Shown here: positions 33,554 to 41,477 of the stretch, piece after piece
Numbering within the stretch: the stretch's first letter is position 1
Layout of the letters: the number at the start of each line of letters is the position of its first letter
Notes under the pieces: model-generated
What the model saw: only the letters and a program-made list of their open reading frames with translations
Databases searched by the model: none
Told to the model about the DNA's origin: nothing
Translations under genes and position numbers: made by a program
NCBI GenBank assembly: GCA_965262235.1
Contig: OZ253504.1
Span: 1,240,001-1,304,000, forward strand
DNA from: CATQGW01 sp965262235
Lineage (GTDB): Bacteria; Chloroflexota; Dehalococcoidia; Bin125
DNA length: 64,000 nt
Reading direction: 5' to 3'

Positions 33554-34411
33554 CTAGTCGGTTTGGGCTAGTTGGGGGAAGCGTTTGAGGGCGGCTTGTT
33601 CGAGGATGTCGAGTTCGGCGTGCATGCGGGCCTCTAGTTCGGCTTCGGTTTCGGGGGGCTTGGTGGGGTCGGTGGTTCGGGTGTCCGGGGGAGTTTTGGC
33701 GGTTGACGGCTCGAGTGGCTGTGTATCTGGTCGGGGTGGTTGGAGTTGGTCAGGATTGGTTGGGTTTGTCTTGCTGCGCTTGTAGTCGGCCATCATCGAG
33801 AGCGTCTGGCGTTCGCGTTGCTCGGGGGTTGGGGATGGCTCGAAGGCTGGGGGGCCGGTTGGTCGGAGCTGGTTGGGTTCGTTCAGCTTGGGTTGGGTCT
33901 TGGCGGGATCGGGGAGGGCCTTGGGTCGCGGCGCGTCGGTCAGTTGGTCGTCGGGGTAGTCGAAGGCTTCGGCCTCTGCGTCGGCGAGGGCGCGGGCTCT
34001 GGCGGCGGGTCGGAGCTCGCGCAGGATCAGGCGGTATTCGCGCAGTGCAGTGGCGATGGCGCGGTGGTGGACTTCGTGGAGGCGGGCGATCTGGGCGGGG
34101 GCGGTGCGTTCGACGAGCGGTGTGACTCGGCCGCCGTCGGTGACGAAGGAGAAGGCTTCGAGGGGTTTGGTGGGGTCTTCCTGGAGGAGCCGGTGGAGAC
34201 GGCGGCGGAGCAGGGTGACGTGTTCGAAGAGGAAGTCGTCGGCGGTTTGTTCGGCGATCTCGGACCAGTCGGTTTCGAAGAGTTTGAGATCGGCGTGGAT
34301 GGTGGCGTGGGAGACGCCCAGGGTCTCGGCGATCTGGCGGAGTGATTTGCCGGCCTGGCGGAGTTCGTGAGCGTGGAGGATTCGGCGGCGGCGTTGTGGG
34401 GAGGTGGGCAT
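33554..34411 (-). CDS. Helix-turn-helix protein with long Pro/Thr-rich tail
   Basis: The 285-residue protein has an N-terminal homeodomain-like HTH (about residues 8-50: HAHELRQAGKSLRQIAETLG, then VSHATIHADLK), as in transposase and terminase small-subunit regulators. A helical middle (60-150) is rich in Arg and Leu and has an LHEVHHRAIATALREYRLIL helix. The tail from about residue 165 is rich in Pro, Thr and Asp and looks disordered. The ATG at 34411 has AGGAG upstream. The frame also stays open backwards through the 21-bp repeat array. A phage-like or mobile-element origin is possible. Confidence 0.65.
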   Translation of the reverse strand: MPTSPQRRRRILHAHELRQAGKSLRQIAETLGVSHATIHADLKLFETDWSEIAEQTADDFLFEHVTLLRRRLHRLLQEDPTKPLEAFSFVTDGGRVTPLVERTAPAQIARLHEVHHRAIATALREYRLILRELRPAARARALADAEAEAFDYPDDQLTDAPRPKALPDPAKTQPKLNEPNQLRPTGPPAFEPSPTPEQRERQTLSMMADYKRSKTNPTNPDQLQPPRPDTQPLEPSTAKTPPDTRTTDPTKPPETEAELEARMHAELDILEQAALKRFPQLAQTD

Positions 34412-34475
34412 TGTGGGTGGAACTCCTGTTCTACTAAGAGAGTAGCACGGGAGTGTAGGAGTGGCGGATTGGGGT

Positions 34476-34748
34476 GGCCGATCCCCGGATTCGGTCGGCC
34501 GATCCCCGGATTCGGTCGGCCGATCCCCGGATTCGGTCGGCCGATCCCCGGATTCGGTCGGCCGATCCCCGGATTCGGTCGGCCGATCCCCGGATTCGGT
34601 CGGCCGATCCCCGGATTCGGTCGGCCGATCCCCGGATTCGGTCGGCCGATCCCCGGATTCGGTCGGCCGATCCCCGGATTCGGTCGGCCGATCCCCGGAT
34701 TCGGTCGGCCGATCCCCGGATTCGGTCGGCCGATCCCCGGATTCGGTC
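34476..34748. repeat. Tandem array: 13 identical copies of a 21-bp unit
   Basis: The unit starts GGCCGATCCCCGGATTCGGT plus one C and repeats 13 times without a visible mismatch (273 bp). Because 21 is a multiple of three and the unit has no stop in five frames, long open frames run through it in both directions. Each would encode a 7-residue repeat such as ADPRIRS or GRSPDSV. Degenerate half-units flank it. The perfect identity implies recent expansion or homogenisation. It lies between the divergent HTH and amidohydrolase genes, so it may affect their expression. Confidence 0.95.
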
Positions 34749-34866
34749 GGCCACTCCTTGTGGCCGACCGGGGGCTCCGCCCCTCTTCCCCCGACGAACC
34801 GTCCCCCGATCGGCGATACTGTCCCGCAATTCGCGGGGCCGTGCCCCGTCACTGAAGGGGACCTCC

Positions 34867-36576
34867 ATGCATGACCTGGTAATCCGCAACGGACTCGTCG
34901 TCGACGGCACCGGCGCACCGGCCCGACACGCTGATGTCGCGATCGATGACGGCCTCGTCTCGATCGTCGGCGAAGTGACCGACAGCGGCCGTGAAGAGAT
35001 CGACGCCGACGGCCTGCTCGTCACGCCCGGCTTCGTCGACATCCACACCCACTTCGACGGCCAGATCACCTGGGACCCGCTGCTCACCCCATCGTTCTGG
35101 CACGGTGTCACCACCGTCGTCATGGGCAACTGCGGGGTCGGCTTCGCGCCCGCCGCGCCGAACAAGCGCGACTGGCTGATCGGCCTCATGGAGGGCGTTG
35201 AGGACATCCCCGGCAGCGCCCTCGCCGAAGGCATGCAGTGGGGCTGGGAGACCTTCCCCGAATACCTCGACTTCCTCGAAACCCTGCCGATGGCCATCGA
35301 CATCGGCACCCAGGTCCCGCACGGCGCGGTCCGCGCCTATGTGATGGGCGACCGCGGCGCGCAGAACGAGGCCGCCAACCCCGAGGACATCCAGGAGATG
35401 GCGGCGATCGTCAAGGAGGGCATGGAGGCCGGCGCGCTTGGGTTCTCGACCTCGCGCACCCTCGCCCACCGCGCCATCGACGGCGAGCCCGTGCCTGGAA
35501 CCTTCGCCGCCGAGGATGAGCTCTTCGGAATCGGTCGCGTGCTCGGCGAGCTCGGCACCGGCATCTACGAGGTCGCCCCGGCCGGCGTGACCGGCGACGA
35601 CGCCAACGCGCCCGCGCTCGAAATCGCCTGGATGCGCAAGCTCTCCAGCGAGATCGGCCGACCCGTCACCTTTGCGATGGTGCAATACGACAACGAGCCC
35701 GACGCCTGGCGCCATGCCTTCGACGCCTCGCTCGAGGCGCTCGACGAGGGCGCCGAGATCTACCCGCAGGTCGCGGCGCGCGGCATCTCGCTGCTGCTGA
35801 CCCTGCGCGGACGGCACCCCTTCATCCACTCGCCCGCCTACCGCGAGCTCGACAGCCTCGACTGGAGCGAGCGCGCCGAGCGAATGCGCAACCCGCAGCT
35901 GCGCGCCAAGATTCTCGGCGAGGTCACCGCGCCCGACGCGGCGCTCGGCTTCCTGATGTGGCACAAGCTCTACCCGATGAGCGACCCGCCCAACTACGAG
36001 CCCGAGCCGCACGAGAACGTGCAGGCCCGCGCCGACGCGCAGGGCGTCACGCCGCTCGAGTTCGCCTACGACTTCATCGCCGAGGGTGAAGGCGACAACG
36101 TGCTCTTCGCGCCGATGTTCAACTACGCCAACGGCGACCTCGAGCCGACCCGCGAGATGTTGATGCACCCGCGCAGCGCGATCGGGCTCTCCGATGGCGG
36201 CGCCCACGTCGGCGTGATCTGCGACGCCAGCATGCCAACCTTCCTGCTCACCCACTGGACCCGCGACCGCGACCGCGGCGAGCGCCTGCCGCTCGAGTGG
36301 GTCGTCAAGCGCATGACCCACGACACCGCCGAACTCTACGGACTCGGCGACCGCGGCGTGCTGCAGCCCGGCATGAAGGGCGATGTCAACGTCATCGACT
36401 ACGACGCGCTGCAACTGGCCCTGCCCGAAGCGCGGCACGACCTGCCGACCGGCGCGATGCGGCTGATCCAGAAATCGTCCGGCTACGTCGCCACCGTCGT
36501 CTCCGGCGAGGTGATCAGTCGCCACGGCGAAGAGACCGGCGCCCGCCCCGGCCAACTCATCCGCGGCGCACGCTAG
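34867..36576 (+). CDS. N-acyl-D-amino-acid deacylase-type amidohydrolase
   Basis: The 569-residue protein begins DLVIRNGLVVDGTGAPARHAD, the small beta domain of amidohydrolases. The metal motif FVDIHTHFDGQITWDPLL lies near residue 60 and GVTTVVMGNCGVGFAP near residue 85. ALGFSTSRTLAH near residue 193 and GLSDGGAHVG near residue 440 provide more active-site residues. This layout fits the D-aminoacylase/dihydroorotase-like group that hydrolyses N-acyl-D-amino acids or related amides. AAGGGGA precedes the ATG at 34867. The frame continues upstream through the 21-bp array, but the start chosen is at the fold boundary. A MITE-like element begins at its stop. Confidence 0.87.
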   Translation: MHDLVIRNGLVVDGTGAPARHADVAIDDGLVSIVGEVTDSGREEIDADGLLVTPGFVDIHTHFDGQITWDPLLTPSFWHGVTTVVMGNCGVGFAPAAPNKRDWLIGLMEGVEDIPGSALAEGMQWGWETFPEYLDFLETLPMAIDIGTQVPHGAVRAYVMGDRGAQNEAANPEDIQEMAAIVKEGMEAGALGFSTSRTLAHRAIDGEPVPGTFAAEDELFGIGRVLGELGTGIYEVAPAGVTGDDANAPALEIAWMRKLSSEIGRPVTFAMVQYDNEPDAWRHAFDASLEALDEGAEIYPQVAARGISLLLTLRGRHPFIHSPAYRELDSLDWSERAERMRNPQLRAKILGEVTAPDAALGFLMWHKLYPMSDPPNYEPEPHENVQARADAQGVTPLEFAYDFIAEGEGDNVLFAPMFNYANGDLEPTREMLMHPRSAIGLSDGGAHVGVICDASMPTFLLTHWTRDRDRGERLPLEWVVKRMTHDTAELYGLGDRGVLQPGMKGDVNVIDYDALQLALPEARHDLPTGAMRLIQKSSGYVATVVSGEVISRHGEETGARPGQLIRGAR

Positions 36577-37015
36577 GAAGCTCTGAATAACTCTCGCCCC
36601 CGCTGACCACATTGAGCGGTCAGCGGAATCCGGGTCCCCTCTCGCCCCCGCTGACCACATTGAGTGGTCAGCGGAATCCGGGTCCCCTCTCGCCCCCGCT
36701 GACCACATTGAGCGGTCAGCGGAATCCGGGTCCCCTCTCGCCCCCGCTGACCACATTGAGCGGTCAGCGGAATCCGGGTCCCCTCTCGCCCCCGCTGACC
36801 ACATTGAGCGGTCAGCGGAATCCGGGTCCCCTCTCGCCCCCGCTGACCACATTGGGTGGTCAGCGGAATCCGGATCCCCTCTCCCCCCGCGGAGCGGGGG
36901 GAGATGCCGAAGGCAGAAGGGGGCCGACCCGTTGCGGAGCGGGGGAGCCCGCTCTGTCACTCCGTGACATCTCCCCCGCGACGTGCGGGGGGAAGAGTTA
37001 CTCAGAGCTTCCCTA
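36574..37015. mobile_element. MITE-like element with terminal inverted repeats
   Basis: The left end, GGAAGCTCTGAATAACTCT just after the amidohydrolase TA(G), is mirrored at the right end by AGAGTTACTCAGAGCTTCC (near 36993-37011), and both are flanked by TA. The roughly 440-bp interior holds a 48-bp hairpin array (36591-36878), the CTCCCCCCGC hairpin and the GTCACTCCGTGAC palindrome shared with other elements here. It contains no transposase gene, so it is non-autonomous. The TA flanks suggest movement by a Tc1/mariner-IS630-type transposase, which is an inference. Confidence 0.7.
36591..36878. repeat. Six 48-bp units, each with a hairpin
   Basis: Units start at 36591, 36639, 36687, 36735, 36783 and 36831. 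Each contains CGCTGACCAC, a 5-nt loop region and (G/C)GGTCAGCG, an 8- to 10-bp stem. Copies 2 and 6 have a perfect 10-bp stem with loops ATTGA and ATTGG. The units differ by a few point changes only. In transcripts of the amidohydrolase gene this would give six successive hairpins after the stop codon. Confidence 0.9.
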
Positions 37016-37318
37016 TCGGCAAAACACCGAAGCAGCGGGGTCGCGGCGCGTTGTCGACGGCCCGACCACCACCAACCGGATCAGTGACGGTTCGTTCCCG
37101 AGCACCGGCTGCCGCCCGGCCAGAAGACGATCAGCCTGAATCCGCTCGCATCGCTCGGCCACGCCTGTAGCTACGCAGAGCTGGCCGGGGCCGTCCGGAC
37201 GGCAGTCAACGAGCTACCGGGGTTGAAGGCTGAGCGTTCAGCGCGTTCAGAGTAGAACATGTGAACAGGCTGCAACGCCGCTATCGTGGCTGCGTGTCGC
37301 CGGAATGGAGCGGATGCA
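37016..37318. other. 303-nt gap between the element and the Uma2 gene
   Basis: No gene, tRNA or clear palindrome was recognised. The sequence resembles non-coding or decayed DNA. A GGAG lies before the Uma2 ATG at 37319. Confidence 0.4.
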
Positions 37319-37924
37319 ATGGTCCTGGCGCCCCCAAAGCCGCAGACGGCTGAGCTGCTCGAGATCCAATTCCCGCCGGACATGCCGCTGACCGACGAGC
37401 TGCTGCTACAGATCGAAGCAGTCAACGGGGGCCTCAGGTTTGAGCGGTCGGCGAAAGGAGCGCTGGTCATTGTGTCGTTCCCCGGAACCGACAGCACGTT
37501 CGCCGAGTCTGAGATTTTCGTGCAGCTGTTCGCTTGGGGTCGCGTAGTCGGCGGCCAAGCGCTCACCTCCGGCGCGATGTACCGATTGCCCGACGGCGCG
37601 GTGCGGATGGCCGACGCCTCATGGCTGACCCAGGAGCAGTGGGACGGGCTGAGCGACGAGGAGCACCGCGGGATCATGCGCCTCTGCCCCGCCTTTGTCC
37701 TTGAGGTCCTCTCGCCCGGCCAGAGTCTCAAGAATCAGCAGGAGAAAATGGTCCACTGGATCGACTGCGGCGCGCGGCTCGGCTGGCTCGTGGACCAGCA
37801 GCAGAGCCGGCTGTGGGTGTACCGACCGGGCCGAGAACCGCAGGAGCTCGAACGGCCGGCGGCGACCAGCGGCGACCCCGAGCTGCCCGGACTGACTGTC
37901 GACCTCTCGCGGGTCTGGCACTAG
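37319..37924 (+). CDS. Uma2-family putative restriction-endonuclease-like protein
   Basis: This 201-residue paralogue of the 6007-6612 gene has the same length and pattern: a PLTDELLLQIEAVN helix, a RFERSAKGALVIVSFPG strand, ADASWLTQEQWDGLS, then VLEVLSPGQSLKNQQEKM with the E-x-x-SP nuclease motif. GARLGWLVDQQQSRLWVYRP follows. The ATG at 37319 gives equal length to the paralogue and has GGAG at a good distance. The function is unproven. It sits just beyond a MITE-like element in a repeat-rich zone. Confidence 0.85.
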   Translation: MVLAPPKPQTAELLEIQFPPDMPLTDELLLQIEAVNGGLRFERSAKGALVIVSFPGTDSTFAESEIFVQLFAWGRVVGGQALTSGAMYRLPDGAVRMADASWLTQEQWDGLSDEEHRGIMRLCPAFVLEVLSPGQSLKNQQEKMVHWIDCGARLGWLVDQQQSRLWVYRPGREPQELERPAATSGDPELPGLTVDLSRVWH

Positions 37925-37992
37925 CGGCGGAGCTCATGGCCGCCAACCGACTCTGCCCAGCGCTGGCGGCTGGCGCGGACCGATCCGCGTGC

Positions 37993-38021
37993 TTGCCCCT
38001 CATCTAGCACTCATGTACTAT
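37993..38021 (+). promoter_or_regulatory. Sigma-70 type promoter giving a leaderless radical SAM transcript
   Basis: TTGCCC (37993-37998) and TACTAT (38016-38021) are separated by 17 nt. The -10 box ends 6 nt before the ATG at 38028, so transcription would start at or near the A of the start codon. No Shine-Dalgarno is present. Confidence 0.6.
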
Positions 38022-38027
38022 TCGTGA

Positions 38028-38867
38028 ATGCCACAGCTCTCCCTCTTCGACCCGAACCCGGCCCCGATTCAGCCTGAGCGATTTGGGCTCGCCGATGTCA
38101 GCTACGCAGATGCAACGGCGATCCTGACCCGGCCGACCGGGCGGCTGGCCGACTTGGATTTCGCACTCAACCCCTATCAGGGCTGCACCTTCGCCTGCAC
38201 CTACTGCTACGCGGCGTTCTTCACCGCCGACGAGGCGCGCCGCGAGTCGTGGGGGCGGTGGGTGCGGGTGAAGACGAATGCGCTGGAGAAGCTGCGCAAC
38301 TGCCGGCAGGACCTGCACCGCAAGTCGGTGCTGATGAGTTCGGCAACCGACCCCTACCAGCCGATCGAGCACCGCCTGGAGCTGACTCGCTCGCTGCTCC
38401 CGATCCTCGCGCGGCGCGGGGCCCACCTGACGGTGCAGACGCGCAGTCCGCTCGTCACGCGCGACATCGATCTGTTCCACAGCTTCGAGCGGCTGCGGGT
38501 GAATCTCAGCATCACGACCGATTCGGAGGAGGTCCGCCGGCGGTTCGAGCCGCAGTGCGCGAGCATCGACCAGCGCCTCAACGCCGCGGCTCAGCTCGTC
38601 GAAGCGGGGCTGCGCGTCGGCATCCGCATCGGCCCGCTGCTACCGCTCGACAATCCGCCCGAGTTTGCGCGCCGGATCGTCGAGACGGGCGCGCACGTGG
38701 TCGGAATCGGCGCGTTCCACAAGTCCGGCGGCCCATTCGCCGCCAACACGCGCCAACCCGCCCTCGACATCGCCCGCGACCTCGGCTGGACCCCCGAACG
38801 CCGCAAGACGGTGGAGGCCGAACTCCGCCATCACCTCGATCGTCTCAAGCAAGAGCAGGCCGCCTAG
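38028..38867 (+). CDS. Radical SAM protein, SplB/Rv2578c-like
   Basis: The 279-residue protein has the cluster motif C-x3-C-x2-C in PYQGCTFACTYCYA near residues 50-60. A LMSSATDPYQPIEHRLELTR segment near residue 105 is typical of the Rv2578c/SplB-like group. TVQTRSPLVTRDIDLF and LSITTDSEEVRRRFEP form later barrel strands. The group resembles spore photoproduct lyase in its core, but its substrates are unknown. A leaderless promoter precedes it. The stop is followed directly by a palindromic repeat. Confidence 0.85.
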   Translation: MPQLSLFDPNPAPIQPERFGLADVSYADATAILTRPTGRLADLDFALNPYQGCTFACTYCYAAFFTADEARRESWGRWVRVKTNALEKLRNCRQDLHRKSVLMSSATDPYQPIEHRLELTRSLLPILARRGAHLTVQTRSPLVTRDIDLFHSFERLRVNLSITTDSEEVRRRFEPQCASIDQRLNAAAQLVEAGLRVGIRIGPLLPLDNPPEFARRIVETGAHVVGIGAFHKSGGPFAANTRQPALDIARDLGWTPERRKTVEAELRHHLDRLKQEQAA

Positions 38868-38890
38868 GAATCCTCTGTCACGCCGTGACA
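38865..38890. repeat. Short palindromic element at the radical SAM stop codon
   Basis: TAGGAATC continues into CTCTGTCAC-gcc-GTGACAGAG, a perfect 9-bp stem, followed by GGGGGGCC. It shares the GTCAC/GTGAC core with the larger elements, and again begins at a TAG stop. Confidence 0.65.
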
Positions 38891-38956
38891 GAGGGGGGCC
38901 ACCACGAATGGAGCCCGCAGATCCGCTCTTCCGGCATCGGCAGTGAGCCGACTTGT

Positions 38957-40084
38957 TCAGAGGCTGGCGTAGAGTGCGTCGAGCATTGGGGCCCAGCGGC
39001 GGTCGGCGCCGAGGCCGGCGGACATCTGGTTCATCACGTAGCCGAAGCCGATGCCCCGGTCGGGGTCGGCGAAGGCCAGCGAACCGCCGGCGCCGGAGTG
39101 GCCGAAGGTGCGCGGGTTGGGGCCCCACTCGTAGCGGCCGCCCGGCGTGCTGAGGATGAAGCCCAGCGCGCGGCGGACCTCGAAGCCCAGCACCAGATCC
39201 TCCGCGGTGACCCGATGGGCCGCGGCTCGATCGACGGAATCGGCCGACATCAGCGGCGCGCCGCCCGCGGCCATCGCGCCGTAGATGGTGGCGAGCGAGC
39301 GGGCGTTGCCGTGGCCGTTCGCAGCGGGAAACTCAGCCGCTCGCCACTCGCGTGTGTTGACGCCGCTGGCCAACCGCGGCGAGGCGAGACCGAGCGCCTT
39401 TGCGGCGAGCCCGTCGGGCGGGATGTTGAGGCCCGGCGTACCGGGCGCCGGGATCAGCTCGGCGGTCCGTGCGTCCTCCGATTCGGGCAGGCCGATGTAG
39501 AAATCGACGCCCAGCGGGGCGGAGATCTCGTCGCGGACGAATTCGCCGCAACTGCGGCCGTCGATCCGCCGAATCACTTCACCGACGAGCCACCCGTAAG
39601 TGATCGCGTGATAGCCCAGGCCCTCGCCGGGGGTCCACATCGGCGCCTGGCGCTCCAGAGCGCCGATCATGTAATCCCAGTCGAGCGCTGCGCCGTCGGG
39701 CAGCTCCTCGTCGACTCCGACGAGCCCGGCCTCGTGGGTCAGGAGCTGGTGAACGGTGATCGATTCCTTGCCGGCCTGACCGAACTCAGGCCAGTAGTCG
39801 ACGACAGGGCGCTCGACATCGAGCGAGCCACGGTCGACGAGCATCGCCGCAGCGACCGCGGCGACGCCCTTGGTGGTGGAGTAGACGTTGGCGATCGTGT
39901 CGCGCTGCCAGGGTCGCGACCCGGCCGCGTCGGCCGAGCCTGCCCAGAGGTCGACGACGATCTCGCCGCGTTCGACGACGCAGAGCGATGCGCCGACTTC
40001 GCCTTGCGAGGCGAAGTTCTCGGCGAACGCCGCGCGGAGCGCAGCGAAGCGCTCGCCGCAGTCCCCGTGCAGCTCGATCGGCAT
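38957..40084 (-). CDS. Serine hydrolase, beta-lactamase/EstB family
   Basis: The 375-residue protein has the penicillin-binding fold. The nucleophile motif S-x-x-K appears as YSTTKGVAA near residue 70. A Tyr motif (GYHAITYGWLVGEV) lies near residue 158, and HSGAGGSLAFADP near residue 335 replaces the KTG motif, as in EstB-type esterases. Such proteins are esterases or peptidases rather than antibiotic-hydrolysing enzymes. No signal peptide is seen, so a cytoplasmic esterase is likely. It lies 15 nt downstream of the LLM oxidoreductase gene and is probably co-transcribed. Confidence 0.87.
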   Translation of the reverse strand: MPIELHGDCGERFAALRAAFAENFASQGEVGASLCVVERGEIVVDLWAGSADAAGSRPWQRDTIANVYSTTKGVAAVAAAMLVDRGSLDVERPVVDYWPEFGQAGKESITVHQLLTHEAGLVGVDEELPDGAALDWDYMIGALERQAPMWTPGEGLGYHAITYGWLVGEVIRRIDGRSCGEFVRDEISAPLGVDFYIGLPESEDARTAELIPAPGTPGLNIPPDGLAAKALGLASPRLASGVNTREWRAAEFPAANGHGNARSLATIYGAMAAGGAPLMSADSVDRAAAHRVTAEDLVLGFEVRRALGFILSTPGGRYEWGPNPRTFGHSGAGGSLAFADPDRGIGFGYVMNQMSAGLGADRRWAPMLDALYASL

Positions 40085-40099
40085 CGGGCAGCTCCGCTG

Positions 40100-41266
40100 C
40101 TAGTCGGCGGAAACGGGTTCCGCCACGCGGCCCGACAGCGCCTCGGGGAGCGGGCCGTCCATCGCCTGGATGGCCGGCAGCACGTCGGAGGCGAACAGGC
40201 GCATGCTGCGCTCGCCGGTCTCGACCGGCATTCCACCGAAGCGGAAGTTCACGATCAGCTCTTCGGCGGCCGTCATCTGCTGGATGTGCTTGAGCTTTTC
40301 GATGACCATGTCGGGCGTGCCCCAGGCCTGCGGCATGGCGGCAAACTGGGCGCGCTGTTGCGGGGTGGTCTTCTCGTTCGTGCGGCCGAACTCGGCGTAG
40401 TACTTGTAGCCCTTGGTCGCTGCGAAGCGGGCGGACTCGGAGAAGCGGTAGTGCCGCTCGACGCTCTCCTGGAACTCGCCGGTGGCCGCGAGCATCACGT
40501 CCCAGGCCTCCTCCTCGGTGTCGAAGCAGGCCACGTTGGCGACGACGGTCGGCTGACGCGGAGCCCAGCCCTGGCCGACGCGAATCTCGTTGAAGCGCTT
40601 GACGTCGGCCTGGTACTCGTCCCACTTCTTGGAGTTGGTGAAGAGCATGCCGAGGCCGGCGTTGGCAGCGATCTCCAGCGTCTCCGGGGAGATCCAGGCG
40701 ACGCGCATCGAGTCGAGCAACCGCTGCGGGTTGCGCGGGCGGGGCCGGATGGTGGTTTCGGGGATGGTGTAGAAGTCGCCCTCGTGGGAGAAGAACTCCT
40801 GGGTCAGCGCCTTGCGCACGACCTCCAGCGACTCCATGAAGCGGTCACGCGATTCGCCCATCGGCGAGCGGAAGGCCTCGAACTCGCGCTTGGCTGCGCC
40901 ACGGCCGAGGCCGAGCGTAAGCTTGCGGCCCTGGAGCATGTTGTCGAGCACCGCGATCTGCTCGGAGATCATGACGGGGTCGTACCAGGGCAGCACGATG
41001 ACCATCGTGCCGAAGTCGATCCGCTCGGTCTTGCCGGCGAAGTAGGTGAGATTCTGCATCGCCCCGGCGGTCATGATGTAGGGCGAGAAGTGGTGGTCGA
41101 TGCACCAATAGGAGTCGAACCCCAGCGGCTCGACGAGCCCGCCGAGGTGCAGGTCCTCCTCATAGAGCTTGGCGTCGGAGATGATCGGCTCCTCGGCGAT
41201 CTGCTGCGCCTCGAAGCGCTCCCAATCCGTGTAGTTCTGGAAGTTAAAGTGGACGCCGACCTTCAT
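40100..41266 (-). CDS. LLM-class flavin-dependent oxidoreductase
   Basis: The 388-residue protein is of the luciferase-like monooxygenase superfamily, an (alpha/beta)8 barrel using FMN or F420. It has a GFDSYWCIDHHFSPY segment near residue 50, RIDFGTMVIVLPWYDPVMISEQ near residue 85 and LTLGLGRGAAKREFEAF near residue 117. TPDMVIEKLKH comes near the end. F420 use is plausible because cofE and npdG lie in the same window. The ATG at 41266 follows AAGGGG; a TTG two codons earlier is less likely. The serine hydrolase follows closely and may act on its product. Confidence 0.87.
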   Translation of the reverse strand: MKVGVHFNFQNYTDWERFEAQQIAEEPIISDAKLYEEDLHLGGLVEPLGFDSYWCIDHHFSPYIMTAGAMQNLTYFAGKTERIDFGTMVIVLPWYDPVMISEQIAVLDNMLQGRKLTLGLGRGAAKREFEAFRSPMGESRDRFMESLEVVRKALTQEFFSHEGDFYTIPETTIRPRPRNPQRLLDSMRVAWISPETLEIAANAGLGMLFTNSKKWDEYQADVKRFNEIRVGQGWAPRQPTVVANVACFDTEEEAWDVMLAATGEFQESVERHYRFSESARFAATKGYKYYAEFGRTNEKTTPQQRAQFAAMPQAWGTPDMVIEKLKHIQQMTAAEELIVNFRFGGMPVETGERSMRLFASDVLPAIQAMDGPLPEALSGRVAEPVSAD

Positions 41267-41477
41267 GCTCAACCCCTTGTCTGTCAGAGAGCGCGCCGTG
41301 CGTCACAATGCACGGCCATGCCGACGCATGCTAACGGCAGAGAGCCGTGCATGCGCCCGTGGATTCGATCACCGTGGCGCTGGGGGATGCGCTCACCATG
41401 CGGTTGACGGGCGCGGACAGCATGACGAACGCGGCGCGGTACGCCGCGTTCGATGAGAGTCGGGAAACGGGATGGTG

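Noticed and set aside
34474..34866. N-terminal extension of the amidohydrolase made of 13 ADPRIRS repeats
   Set aside because: The fold begins at the ATG at 34867, which has its own Shine-Dalgarno; the extension only reflects the 21-bp array being open in that frame.
36591..36878. CRISPR array
   Set aside because: The repeats are contiguous 48-bp units with no unique spacers and no cas genes. The same holds for the 21-bp and 20-bp arrays.
37016..37318. tRNA gene or attachment site next to the MITE-like element
   Set aside because: No cloverleaf with acceptor and T-arm could be drawn, and no integrase gene is present.
38249..41407. A very long open frame on the plus strand (about 1050 codons) across the serine hydrolase and LLM oxidoreductase genes
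   Set aside because: It is antisense to two well-supported minus-strand genes. Its translation is rich in Gly, Arg, Asp and Val in the way expected for shadows in GC-rich DNA.
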